DNA of 64,000 nucleotides from Micromonospora sp. RHAY321. GTDB lineage: Bacteria > Actinomycetota > Actinomycetes > Mycobacteriales > Micromonosporaceae. The stretch is from NCBI RefSeq assembly GCF_023896955.1, contig NZ_JAMHIW010000011.1:123816-187815 (forward strand). The letters are read 5' to 3'. Position numbers and translations under genes: made by a program. Below are positions 45,382 to 53,838 of the stretch, piece after piece; position 1 is the first letter of the stretch; the number at the start of each line of letters is the position of its first letter. Under the pieces are notes generated by a model. That model saw nothing but the letters and a program-made list of their open reading frames with translations, was not told the origin of the DNA and did no database searches.

Positions 45382-45416
45382 GCCGTGCTGTCGCGCGTTC
45401 AGCGCATCAGCACGGC
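45382..45416 (-). promoter_or_regulatory. Leader hairpin overlapping end of leuS leader ORF
   Basis: Perfect 9-bp arms (45408-45416 and 45382-45390) enclose an inner GCGC-TGAAC-GCGC stem. The 5' arm covers the last three codons and stop of the leader ORF. The terminator begins one base further on, so the two form the 1:2 and 3:4 hairpins of a classical attenuator. A slipped pairing of 45413-45418 with 45377-45382 would capture part of the terminator's 5' arm. Confidence 0.6.
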
Positions 45417-45445
45417 CCGATAAGAAGCAGGAAGACTCCGGCCAT
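45407..45445 (-). CDS. Leucine-rich leader peptide of leuS (attenuator)
   Basis: Twelve codons plus TGA: MAGVFLLLIGPC. Codons 6-8 (45422-45430) are three consecutive leucines, CTG CTT CTT; CTT is rare in this genome. The ATG is seven bases downstream of a TACACT box, so it would be read from a leaderless mRNA with efficient initiation. Position, Leu run, hairpin and terminator together match amino-acid-codon attenuation: slow decoding when charged leucyl-tRNA is short should favour read-through into leuS. Not proven; a chance short ORF cannot be excluded. Confidence 0.6.
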   Translation of the reverse strand: MAGVFLLLIGPC

Positions 45446-45452
45446 GTCCGGC

Positions 45453-45458
45453 AGTGTA
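45453..45458 (-). promoter_or_regulatory. -10 element TACACT of leuS leader
   Basis: TACACT followed by GCCGGAC and the leader ATG at 45445. No clear -35. Predicted +1 is at or next to the A of the ATG. Confidence 0.5.
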
Positions 45459-45568
45459 CCCCGCCGCCGGCACGGGCCGGGGCCGGCGGGCCCGTCCCCC
45501 AACCCGGCGAATATCGGTGCGTAACCGACGGACTACCTGCGGGGGTCGGCGAGAACGACAAACATGGT

Positions 45569-45574
45569 TAGCCT
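45569..45574 (+). promoter_or_regulatory. Candidate -10 of the moxR operon
   Basis: TAGCCT in the context GGTTAGCCTGAG, ~110 bases upstream of the moxR GTG. The -35 region is poor. This is the best candidate in the leuS-moxR divergent region. Confidence 0.35.
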
Positions 45575-45682
45575 GAGAGGCCAGTGAGAATTCTGCGGCA
45601 AACGAGGCTCGGCGTCGCGAACCCAACGGCGGGTCCAGGTGCTCTATTCAGAGCTGCCGTGACGGCGACGAGGAGGAGGCCC

Positions 45683-46735
45683 GTGACACAACAGACCTGG
45701 GACGAGGTCGGCGGCCTGTTGCCGCATGACGAGTTCCGCGCCGCCAGCGAGGCCATCGTGGCCAACATCGAGCAGGTCATCGAGGGTAAGACCGCCACCG
45801 TGCGGCTCGCCCTGGCCGTCCTGCTCGCCGAGGGTCACCTCCTCATCGAAGACGTACCCGGCGTCGGCAAGACCAAGCTGGCCAAGGCCCTGGCGCGGTC
45901 CATCGACTGCACCGTGCGGCGGATCCAGTTCACCCCCGACCTGCTGCCCAGCGATGTCACCGGGGTCAGCGTCTACAACCAGGAAACGCACGACTTCGAG
46001 TTCCGCCCCGGCGCCGTCTTCGCCAACCTGGTCGTCGGCGACGAGATCAACCGCGCCTCGCCGAAGACCCAGTCGGCGCTGCTGGAGTGCATGGAGGAGC
46101 GACAGGTCACCGTCGACGGCGTGACCTACCAGCTGCAGACCCCCTTCATGGTCATCGCCACCCAGAACCCGATCGAGATGGAGGGGACGTACCCGCTGCC
46201 CGAGGCGCAGCGCGACCGGTTCACCGCCCGGATCGCCATGGGTTACCCGGACGCCGGCGCCGAGCTGGCGATGCTGGACGGGCACGGCGGCACCGACCCG
46301 CTGAACGAGCTGCGCCCGGTCTCCGACGCGGACATCGTCCGGCAGCTCATCGCCACCGTCCGGCAGGTGCACGTCGCGGACGCGGTCAAGCAGTACGCCA
46401 TCGACCTGGTCACCGCCACCCGCGAGGCCCCCGACCTGCGCCTGGGCGCCTCCCCCCGGGCGACCCTTCAGCTGCTGCGCACCGCCCGGGCGGTCGCCGC
46501 CCTGGAGGGGCGCGACTACGTCCTCCCCGACGATCTGCAGGCTCTCGCGGTGCCGGTGCTGGCGCACCGGATCATCCCCACCGCCGACGCCCAGCTCGCC
46601 CGGCGCACCACCGACGCGATCGTCTCCGAGTTGGTGCACCGACTGCCGCTGCCACACGACCGGCAGCGCTCCCCCTACGACACCCGGCCCGCCACCGGCA
46701 ACGGTCGCGCGCCCTACGAGCCGCGGAGGCCGTGA
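45683..46735 (+). CDS. MoxR-family AAA+ ATPase
   Basis: 350 residues. Walker A EDVPGVGKTKLAKALA, Walker B VVGDEINRASPKTQSALLECMEE, and sensor ATQNPIEMEGTYPLPEAQRDRF. MoxR ATPases work as chaperones with DUF58/VWA partners. The GTG at 45683 is chosen because AGGAGGAGG lies just upstream; an in-frame ATG at 45584 has none. It is followed by a DUF58 and a transglutaminase gene, the standard trio. Confidence 0.93.
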   Translation: MTQQTWDEVGGLLPHDEFRAASEAIVANIEQVIEGKTATVRLALAVLLAEGHLLIEDVPGVGKTKLAKALARSIDCTVRRIQFTPDLLPSDVTGVSVYNQETHDFEFRPGAVFANLVVGDEINRASPKTQSALLECMEERQVTVDGVTYQLQTPFMVIATQNPIEMEGTYPLPEAQRDRFTARIAMGYPDAGAELAMLDGHGGTDPLNELRPVSDADIVRQLIATVRQVHVADAVKQYAIDLVTATREAPDLRLGASPRATLQLLRTARAVAALEGRDYVLPDDLQALAVPVLAHRIIPTADAQLARRTTDAIVSELVHRLPLPHDRQRSPYDTRPATGNGRAPYEPRRP

Positions 46736-46736
46736 C

Positions 46737-48035
46737 GTGCGTGCCGGGCTGCGCGGGCTGACCACCCGCGGGCGCTCGTTCCTGGCCGCCGCGGTCGCGG
46801 CGGCGATCTCGGCCGGCATCCTCGGGGAGAAGGACCTGCTCCGGGTCGCCGTGCTGCTGGCCGTCCTGCCGCTGCTGGCCGCCGCCTACGTCGGGCGCAG
46901 CCGCTACAAGCTGGCCTGCAACCGGTCGCTGGACCCGCACCGGGTCCCGGTCGGCGCCAACTCGCGCGTGGTGCTGCGCCTGCAGAACCTGTCCCGGCTG
47001 CCGACCGGCACCCTGCTGCTGGAGGACCGGCTGCCCTACGCGCTGGGCAGCCGGCCCCGGGTGGTGCTGGAGCGGCTCGGCGCACAGCAGGCCAGCTCCG
47101 TGGCGTACACCGTCCGGGCCGACGTGCGGGGCCGCTACGACGTGGGCCCGCTGGTGGTCCGGATGAGCGACCCGTTCGGTCTCTGCGAGCTGAGCCGGGC
47201 CTTTCCCAGCACCGACCACCTGACGGTCATCCCGCAGGTCACCCCCCTGCCGTCGGTCCGGCTCCCCGGTGAGTACGCGGGCAGCGGCGACAGCCGGGCC
47301 CGCTCGGTGGCGGTGCACGGTGAGGACGACGCGGCGACCCGGGAGTACCGGCGCGGCGACGACCTGCGTCGCGTGCACTGGAAGTCCACCGCCCGCACCG
47401 GCGAGCTCATGGTGCGGCGCGAGGAGCAGCCGTGGGAGAGCCGCGCCACGGTCGTGCTGGACACCCGCGCGTACGGCCACCGTGGCGACGGGCCGACGGC
47501 GAGTTTCGAGTGGGCGGTCTCCGCCGCCGCGAGCATCGCCGTGCACCTGCGGCAGGCCGGCTACAAGCTGCGCCTGGTCACCGGCTCCGGCGTCGACGTG
47601 GACGCCTCCGAGGCCGGCGGCGACGGGGCGCTGCTCGACCACCTCGCCGAGGTCCGGTTGGACCAGCGGGCCGAGGTGACCGGCCTGGTGCAGCGGGTCC
47701 GGCAACGCGCCGACGGCGGCCTGATCATCGGGTTGTTCGGGGCGGTGAGCGTGGCCGAGGCCGAGCTGCTGGCCGGGCTGCGGGGCAACGGCGCCACCTG
47801 CGTCGGTTTCCTGTTGGACAGCTCCACCTGGCTGAGCCTGCCGGAGAAGGCCCGGGCCGAGGCGGAGCACGCGCACGGCGCCGCCGCGCTCGCCATGTTG
47901 CAGAGCGGCTGGCGGGTGGTCGGCGTCGACCACGGCAGCCGGCTGCCGACGCTCTGGCCGCAGGCGGGCCGGGGTTCCCAGGGCTTCGCCCTGCGCGCCG
48001 CGCTGGCCGAGACGGTCGCCGGCGGCGTGCGATGA
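46737..48035 (+). CDS. DUF58-family membrane protein
   Basis: 432 residues. Two N-terminal TM helices (residues ~14-50), a beta-rich domain, then the DUF58 motif DDLRRVHWKSTARTGELMVRREEQPWE and a VWA-like region with TVVLDTRAYG. Partner of the MoxR ATPase; the GTG starts one base after the moxR stop. Confidence 0.9.
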   Translation: MRAGLRGLTTRGRSFLAAAVAAAISAGILGEKDLLRVAVLLAVLPLLAAAYVGRSRYKLACNRSLDPHRVPVGANSRVVLRLQNLSRLPTGTLLLEDRLPYALGSRPRVVLERLGAQQASSVAYTVRADVRGRYDVGPLVVRMSDPFGLCELSRAFPSTDHLTVIPQVTPLPSVRLPGEYAGSGDSRARSVAVHGEDDAATREYRRGDDLRRVHWKSTARTGELMVRREEQPWESRATVVLDTRAYGHRGDGPTASFEWAVSAAASIAVHLRQAGYKLRLVTGSGVDVDASEAGGDGALLDHLAEVRLDQRAEVTGLVQRVRQRADGGLIIGLFGAVSVAEAELLAGLRGNGATCVGFLLDSSTWLSLPEKARAEAEHAHGAAALAMLQSGWRVVGVDHGSRLPTLWPQAGRGSQGFALRAALAETVAGGVR

Positions 48036-48051
48036 ACGGAAGGTCCCCCTC

Positions 48052-50526
48052 ATGATCGCCAGTCGGAACATCGGCGCGGTGGCGGCCGCTGCCACGCTGC
48101 TCGCCGCCGCACCGCTGTCGGCCATCTTCGAGACCTGGACGTGGCTGATCCAGTCCGCGATCGCGGTCGCCGTGGTGGCCGGGGTCGCCGCGCTGACCCG
48201 GCTCGTCCGGGCACCCCTGTGGGGTCAGGTGCTCGGCATGCTGGCCGCCCTGGTGCTCGCACTGACCTGGCTGTTCCCCAGCGGCGCGGAGCTGCTCACC
48301 TTCCTGCCGACGCCGACCACGTTCGGGCACTTCGCCGACCTGTTCACCGGCTCCATGCAGGACATGCGCTCGTACGGCGTCGAGGTGCCGGACACCGACC
48401 CGCTGCTGTTCATCACCGTGCTCGGCGTCGGCGGGGTGGCCGTGCTGGTGGACGTGCTGGCGGTGGGGCTGCGCCGGCCCGCGCTGGCCGGGCTGCCGAT
48501 GCTCGCCATCTACTCGGTGCCCGTCGCCGTCTACGTGGACAGCGTTCCCGCGGTGCCGTTCGTGGTGGGTGCCGCCGGGTACCTCTGGCTGCTGGTCACC
48601 GACAACGTCGACCGGGTACGCCGCTTCGGCCGCCGCTTCACCGGTGACGGCCGCGACGTCGACGTCTGGGAGGCCTCGCCCCTGGCCGCCGCCGGTCGCC
48701 GGCTCGCGGCGGTCGGGGTCGCGCTGGCCGTGGCGCTGCCGCTGGCCGTGCCGGGCATGACCGGTGGGCTGCTCGACACCCTCGGAGGCGGGACGGGCAA
48801 CGGCACCGGCAACGGCCGGGCGGGCGCCGGCTCGTCGGGCCGCATCGACCTGTTCGCCTCGCTCGCCGGCCAGCTCAACCAGTCCGAGGTGAGCGACCTG
48901 GTCAAGGTGACCACGTCCGAGCCGACCCCGTTCTACCTGCGCTACGCCGTCGCCGACGAGCTGCGTCCCGGTGGCTTCCAGGCGCGCAGCCCGAGTGGCC
49001 GGCCGGCCAACCGGGACCTCCCGGACCCGGGCGAGCGTGCCGGCCGAGGGGTGCAGCAGACCCCGTACCGGGCCACCGTCGAGGTCACCAAGAGCCTGAG
49101 CATGTCCCTGCTGCCGGTGTACGCGGAGCCGGTGCGCACCGAGGACCTCAACGGCAACTGGCTCTACGACCCCAACCAGCAGGTCGTCTTCTCCAACCGG
49201 GAGAACTCCCGGGGCAAGAAGTACTCGTTCGACTACATCCGCTCGACGTACACCCCGGCGGCGCTGCGCGCCGCGCAGCCGCTGCCGGCCGACCACCCGG
49301 TCCGCCGGCAGTTGACCGCCACGCCGGCGCCGGTGCCCGAGGTGGAGGAGTTGGTCAAGGGGCTGGTCCAGGGCAAGCGCACCGACTACGACCGCGTGTT
49401 GGCGATCTACCAGCACTTCTCGGCGGACAACGGGTTCAGCTACCGGCTCAGCACCGAGAGCGGCAGCAGCGGCCAGGACATCGTGAACTTCCTGACCAAC
49501 AAGGTCGGCTACTGCCAGCAGTACGCCGCCGCGATGGCCTGGCTGGTCCGCGCGGCCGGCATCCCGGCCCGGGTGGCGTTCGGGTTCACCAACGGCAGCA
49601 AGCGCGACGGCGACACCTACACGTTGACCAACCTCAACCTGCACGCCTGGACCGAGGTCTACTTCAACGGGGTCGGCTGGGTGCCGTTCGACGCCACCCC
49701 GACGTACGGGGTGCCCGGCTCCACCCGTTCGGCGTGGGCGCCGGACACTGACGCGCCGGAACCGACCAGCCCGGACACCGGCACCACGGACACCCCGGCG
49801 GGCCCGGACGCGTCGGCCGGCCCGGCCGGTCCGGACAACGCCGACCGGGACACCGACAGCGGGCTCTCCCTCGGCGGCGAGACGCCGACCGAGCAGGCAC
49901 CGGTGTGGCCCTGGTGGGCGGCGGGTGTCCTGGTCCTGCTGGCACTGCTGGCGGTGCCGGCGCTACGTCGGCTGGCGCTGCGCCGACGGCGGGGTGCCCG
50001 GGCGGAGGCCGCCGCGGCGGCCGCCACCGCCAACCAGTCCGCCCCGGTCGACGGGGCCCCGGTGATGGTAGTCAGGGTGGACGCCGACGCGGCCCGCGCG
50101 GACGCGCACGCCGCCTGGGCGGAACTGCTCGACACGCTGGTGGACTTCAAGGTCCGGGTCGACCGGACCGAGACGCCCCGGGCGACCGCGGACCGGCTGG
50201 TCCGGGAGACCTTCACCGCCGACACCGCCGCTGTCGGCGCCGCCCGACTGCTCGGCCGGGCGGAGGAGCGGGCACGTTACGCGCGGGACCCGCTGACCGG
50301 TGAGCGGCTGCTACCGGCGTTGCGGGCGGTCCGCAGCGCGCTGGCCGCCCAGGCCGACCGGCGGACCAGGCTGCTCGCCGCCGTGCTGCCGCCGTCGGTG
50401 TTGCAGCGCTGGCGGATCGCCCTGGCGGACACCTCCGGCCGGCTGGTCGCGTTGACCGGGCGGGCCCGGTACCGGCTGCTGCGCTGGAATCCGCGTCGGC
50501 TGCTGGCCGACCGGGCGGCTCGCTGA
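48052..50526 (+). CDS. TgpA-like transmembrane transglutaminase
   Basis: 824 residues. About six N-terminal TM helices (DUF3488-type), an extracytoplasmic transglutaminase-like domain with triad C488 (VGYCQQYAAAM), H531 (NLHAWTEVYF) and D547 (VPFDATPTYG), a proline/threonine-rich linker, one TM helix (WPWWAAGVLVLLALLAVPAL) and a cytoplasmic C-terminal domain (DUF4129-like). Completes the moxR-DUF58-tgpA operon. Physiological substrate unknown; protein cross-linking or peptidase activity at the envelope is possible. Confidence 0.92.
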   Translation: MIASRNIGAVAAAATLLAAAPLSAIFETWTWLIQSAIAVAVVAGVAALTRLVRAPLWGQVLGMLAALVLALTWLFPSGAELLTFLPTPTTFGHFADLFTGSMQDMRSYGVEVPDTDPLLFITVLGVGGVAVLVDVLAVGLRRPALAGLPMLAIYSVPVAVYVDSVPAVPFVVGAAGYLWLLVTDNVDRVRRFGRRFTGDGRDVDVWEASPLAAAGRRLAAVGVALAVALPLAVPGMTGGLLDTLGGGTGNGTGNGRAGAGSSGRIDLFASLAGQLNQSEVSDLVKVTTSEPTPFYLRYAVADELRPGGFQARSPSGRPANRDLPDPGERAGRGVQQTPYRATVEVTKSLSMSLLPVYAEPVRTEDLNGNWLYDPNQQVVFSNRENSRGKKYSFDYIRSTYTPAALRAAQPLPADHPVRRQLTATPAPVPEVEELVKGLVQGKRTDYDRVLAIYQHFSADNGFSYRLSTESGSSGQDIVNFLTNKVGYCQQYAAAMAWLVRAAGIPARVAFGFTNGSKRDGDTYTLTNLNLHAWTEVYFNGVGWVPFDATPTYGVPGSTRSAWAPDTDAPEPTSPDTGTTDTPAGPDASAGPAGPDNADRDTDSGLSLGGETPTEQAPVWPWWAAGVLVLLALLAVPALRRLALRRRRGARAEAAAAAATANQSAPVDGAPVMVVRVDADAARADAHAAWAELLDTLVDFKVRVDRTETPRATADRLVRETFTADTAAVGAARLLGRAEERARYARDPLTGERLLPALRAVRSALAAQADRRTRLLAAVLPPSVLQRWRIALADTSGRLVALTGRARYRLLRWNPRRLLADRAAR

Positions 50527-50660
50527 GCGACGTCCCGTCGGGCAGGGGTGACGGTCCACGAACCGTCGCCCCGGCCCGACCGTCGCCCGTCCGGACCCTC
50601 GCTCGCCCACCCCGTCGCGGGCATGAGAGCACGAGGAGGCCCGGCACGCCGCAGCAGGAG

Positions 50661-50721
50661 AGCACGCGGCATGAGGGGCATGCGAGACGAGAGCACGCGG
50701 CACGAGGGCATGCGAGACGAG
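50661..50721. repeat. Short tandem repeat, 31 + 30 bp
   Basis: Unit 1 is 50661-50691 and unit 2 is 50692-50721, differing by a one-base deletion and one substitution; a degenerate third unit follows. Each unit carries GGCATGCGAGACGAG. It lies outside any supported gene. Confidence 0.75.
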
Positions 50722-50756
50722 GGCACGCCGGGCCAGGGCGTGCGGATACGACAGCG

Positions 50757-50781
50757 GTCGCCGGGGCTGATTCCCGGCGAC
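50757..50781. terminator. Perfect 9-bp hairpin between convergent genes
   Basis: GTCGCCGGG (50757-50765) and its exact complement (50773-50781), loop of seven. It lies between the ends of tgpA and the DUF3040 gene and likely terminates both. Confidence 0.6.
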
Positions 50782-50801
50782 CCGCTCGTCGCGGTGTACG
50801 G

Positions 50802-50818
50802 CCCGCCTCAGTGGCGGG
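50802..50818. terminator. 6-bp GC hairpin next to DUF3040 gene end
   Basis: CCCGCC (50802-50807) and GGCGGG (50813-50818) with a five-base loop, directly after the DUF3040 stop. Possibly the first terminator for that gene. Confidence 0.4.
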
Positions 50819-50824
50819 ACGGGC

Positions 50825-51226
50825 TCAGCGGTGCCCCTCCGGGCGCTGCCGCCACCTGTCCTCCATGCGGTCCAGGATCGACGGCCGGCGACCGGATCGG
50901 CCACCGCCCCGGGGACGGCGACGACTGGTCGTGCCGCCGACCACGTGCAGGTCGGGTGACTGCGCGCGCCGGTGCGACTGCACCGCGAACGCGGCCGAGG
51001 CCAGCATGACGACGAAGCCCGCCACCGCCAGCGGTGGAGTCTTGATCACCGCGCCATAGACCAGTAGAGCCAAGCCAGCGATGATCACGCCGGCAGCGAC
51101 GAGCAGGCGACGCCGCGCGTGGAAGCGCGGATCGCTGGCGCGCACGGCCGAGGCGAATTTGGGGTCCTCGGCAAGCGACCGCTCGATCTGCTCGAACAGC
51201 CGCTGCTCGTGCTCCGAGAGCGGCAC
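50825..51226 (-). CDS. DUF3040-family membrane protein
   Basis: 133 residues. The opening MPLSEHEQRLFEQIERSLAEDPKFASAVR is the DUF3040 hallmark. Two TM helices follow (LLVAAGVIIAGLALLVYGAV and LAVAGFVVMLASAAFAVQ), then a basic tail. An actinobacterial family of unknown function, often near the dcw cluster or dinB. Confidence 0.92.
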   Translation of the reverse strand: MPLSEHEQRLFEQIERSLAEDPKFASAVRASDPRFHARRRLLVAAGVIIAGLALLVYGAVIKTPPLAVAGFVVMLASAAFAVQSHRRAQSPDLHVVGGTTSRRRPRGGGRSGRRPSILDRMEDRWRQRPEGHR

Positions 51227-51342
51227 GGCACTCCTCCCCGGTCACGTTGGTCGGGCCCACTCGGGCCGACAGACCGTGGCAGCCAACCGGCTGCTTACCC
51301 GCAAGTCTACGAGGGGGGTCGCGCGTCGGAAAGCGGGACGAC

Positions 51343-52602
51343 CTATGGGTGGGGCGGATTTTCCTTTCGACGGCTGTCACGGTCGGCTAACAGACTGGCC
51401 GGACCTATGACGGACCGCCCGAATCGGGCAGCGGCGGCGTCCGCGACAGCTTCCGCCTCCCGCCATCCGCGCTCGGGCGCGCCGAGGGTGAGCTGCCGGG
51501 GCGCCCCCTGCGCCGGGGCGAGCCCTTCCACCCGGACGCCGACGAGCCGGATCCGCTCGCCCGGGTCCAGCGCGGTGTAGAGCGCCCAGACCGTGTCGAA
51601 CATCTCGCGGGCCGTGTCTGTGGGCACGCCGAGGGTGCGGGAGCGGTTGACGGTGCGGAAGTCCGCCAGCCGCACCTTGAGCGACACGGTGCGCCCCACC
51701 TGCCCGGAGCCGCGCAGGCGGACACCGACCTTCGCGCTGAGGGCGAGCAGGGCGCGGCGGATCTCCAGCGGGTCGGCCACGTCGGCGTCGAACGTCACCT
51801 CGGCGCCGATCGACTTGTCCACGTGCTCGGGACTGACCCGGCGTGGGTCCCGCCCCCAGGCCAGCTCGTGCAGGTGCGCCGCCGACGCCGCACCGACCGC
51901 CCGGCGGAGCATGCCCAACGGGGCCTCGGCGAGGTCGCCGACGGTGGCCAGGCCGAACCGGCGCAGCGTCTCGGCGGCCCGCTCCCCCACGCCCCAGAGG
52001 GCGTCCACCGGCAGTGGGTGCAGGAAGTCGAGCACCTGACCGGGTGGCACGACCAGCAGGCCGTCGGGCTTGGCCCGGGTGGAGCCCAGCTTGGCCAGGA
52101 ACTTGCTCGGTGCGACCCCGACCGAGCAGGTCAACGCCTGCTCGTCGGCGACCCGGCGGCGGATCAGCCGCGCGATGGCGGCCGGCGACCCGAACAGCCG
52201 GCGGGCGCCGGTCACATCGAGGAAGGCCTCGTCGAGGGAGAGCGGCTCGACCAGCGGGGTGACGTCCCGGAAGATCTGCATCACCGCGCGCGAGGCGGCC
52301 GTGTAGGCGCTGAAGTCGGGTGGCAGGTAGACGGCGTGCGGGCAGCGGGCACGCGCCTGGCTGGTCGGCATCGCGCTGCGTACGCCGTAACGGCGGGCCT
52401 CGTAGCTGGCCGAGCTGACCACGCCGCGCGGCCCGACGCCGCCGACGATGACCGCTTTGCCGCGCAGTTCGGGCCGGCGGCGCACCTCGACGGCCGCGAA
52501 GAAGGCGTCCATGTCGACGTGCAGGATCGGGCTGTCGGAGTCGTCGGCGTCCGGCCCGAAGCGCGGATCGCCGCCCCGGGGCAACGACTGACTGCGGCCC
52601 AT
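51343..52602 (-). CDS. dinB: DNA polymerase IV (Y family)
   Basis: 419 residues. Catalytic acids are present: D30 in ILHVDMDAFFAAVEV and D124/E125 in PLSLDEAFLDVTGARRLFG; CSVGVAPSKFLAKLGSTRAKPDGL is the palm/thumb signature. Little-finger domain follows, and no canonical C-terminal clamp-binding pentapeptide is obvious. No LexA box is visible in the 62 bases upstream, so it may not be SOS-controlled. Confidence 0.95.
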   Translation of the reverse strand: MGRSQSLPRGGDPRFGPDADDSDSPILHVDMDAFFAAVEVRRRPELRGKAVIVGGVGPRGVVSSASYEARRYGVRSAMPTSQARARCPHAVYLPPDFSAYTAASRAVMQIFRDVTPLVEPLSLDEAFLDVTGARRLFGSPAAIARLIRRRVADEQALTCSVGVAPSKFLAKLGSTRAKPDGLLVVPPGQVLDFLHPLPVDALWGVGERAAETLRRFGLATVGDLAEAPLGMLRRAVGAASAAHLHELAWGRDPRRVSPEHVDKSIGAEVTFDADVADPLEIRRALLALSAKVGVRLRGSGQVGRTVSLKVRLADFRTVNRSRTLGVPTDTAREMFDTVWALYTALDPGERIRLVGVRVEGLAPAQGAPRQLTLGAPERGWREAEAVADAAAARFGRSVIGPASLLADRDSRRKENPPHP

Positions 52603-52665
52603 CCCGGCAGGTTAACCCGGGAGTACGACACCACCAGCGACCACCGGGCCGGACCGCAACGCGGA

Positions 52666-53838
52666 TCAGCCGCGGACGACCAGCAGCGGCACCGTCAGCT
52701 CGGCGGCCGTGTCCGACCCGTGGTACGCCACCAGCCGGGACGCCATCGGCCGCTCGGTGCGGGTGGCCAGCACCGCGTACGTGTCGTTGCAGATCACCAC
52801 GACGTCCCCGATGCGCCCCAGGTGCTCCTCCGGCACGGGCCCGAACCAGCCGGTCGCCACCACCTCGTGGCGGGTGCGCACCCGGGCCGCGTCGCCGAGC
52901 ACCGCCGACCAGGCGGCCACCACGTCGTCGACCGCGCCCGGTGCGACGTGCAGGTAGCGCACCCGCGCCTCGCCGGCCACCAGCCGCACACCGTCGCGCA
53001 GCCGCGGGTCGGTGTCCAGGTCGAAGCGGTGCGTGGCGGGCACGTTGAGCTGCCCGTGGTCGGCCGTCACCAGCAGCGCGGCGTCCGGCGGCAGCCCGTC
53101 GACCAGGCGGGCGAGGAGGTGGTCCACCTCGTTGGCGGCGATCCGCCACGGCGCCGAGTCGACCCCGCTGACGTGGCCGTGCCGGTCCAGGTCGGCGTGG
53201 TAGCCGGAGACCAGGGTGGGCCCGTGACCGGCGGTCAGCGCGGCCAGCATGGTGGCGGCCACCCCGTCCGCGCCGGTGGCGCCCCGGAAGTCACCGCCCC
53301 GGTTGGCCGCCAGGGTCAACCCGCTGCCACCGAACTCCGGCCGGCTCACCACGCTCACCGCCACCCCGGCGGCGCGGGCCCGCTCCAGCTGGGTGGGCAC
53401 CGGCTGCCAGCGCAGCGGCGACGGGTCGGCGGCCCAGTCGGTGTGGGTGAGCACCCGTTCGGTGCCGGGCACCCGCACGGTGAAGCCGAGCACCCCGTGT
53501 GCGCCCGGCGCGACGCCGGTGCCCAGCGACACCAGGCTGGTCGGGGTGGTGGACGGGAAGCCCGCGATGAGTGGCCGGGCCACCGTCGCGGCGAGCCCGG
53601 CGAGAGTCGGCGCGTAGGGCGCGGCGGTCGGCAGCTGGTACCAGCCGAGCCCGTCGACCAGCAGCACGGCGATCCGGCGTACGCCGGTCAGCGCGGGGAC
53701 GAGCCCGAGCGGGTCGGCCGACCCCGGGACGCCCAGCACGGCGAGCGCGCTGGGCAGCACATCGGTGAGGCGACCTCCGCCGTGGTCCGGACCGAGGACG
53801 GCCAGCGGCGCGGGGGTGCCACCCGACGGGGCGGTCAT
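52666..53838 (-). CDS. Alkaline-phosphatase-superfamily phosphodiesterase/pyrophosphatase
   Basis: 390 residues. Metal-binding and nucleophile motifs of type I nucleotide pyrophosphatase/phosphodiesterases: VLLVDGLGWYQL (Asp), FPSTTPTSLVSLGTG (Thr nucleophile), SGYHADLDRHGHVSG (Asp/His), VTADHGQLN (Asp-His), and the C-terminal VAYHGSDTAAEL (His). No signal peptide, so probably cytoplasmic; substrate unknown. Its ATG overlaps the methyltransferase stop (ATGA, 53835-53838). Confidence 0.87.
   Translation of the reverse strand: MTAPSGGTPAPLAVLGPDHGGGRLTDVLPSALAVLGVPGSADPLGLVPALTGVRRIAVLLVDGLGWYQLPTAAPYAPTLAGLAATVARPLIAGFPSTTPTSLVSLGTGVAPGAHGVLGFTVRVPGTERVLTHTDWAADPSPLRWQPVPTQLERARAAGVAVSVVSRPEFGGSGLTLAANRGGDFRGATGADGVAATMLAALTAGHGPTLVSGYHADLDRHGHVSGVDSAPWRIAANEVDHLLARLVDGLPPDAALLVTADHGQLNVPATHRFDLDTDPRLRDGVRLVAGEARVRYLHVAPGAVDDVVAAWSAVLGDAARVRTRHEVVATGWFGPVPEEHLGRIGDVVVICNDTYAVLATRTERPMASRLVAYHGSDTAAELTVPLLVVRG

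Larger units (their letters stand above)
50527..50824. other. Convergent intergenic region after tgpA
   Basis: 298 bases with no supported gene. It contains a two-and-a-half-copy 30/31-bp tandem repeat and two GC-rich hairpins, listed separately. Confidence 0.6.

Noticed and set aside
45293..45445. T-box riboswitch for leuS
   Set aside because: I looked for the conserved T-box sequence and specifier stem; neither is visible. The leader ORF with Leu codons explains the terminator better.
52603..52665. SOS (LexA) box in front of dinB
   Set aside because: No GAAC-N4-GTTC or similar palindrome is present in the short upstream gap.
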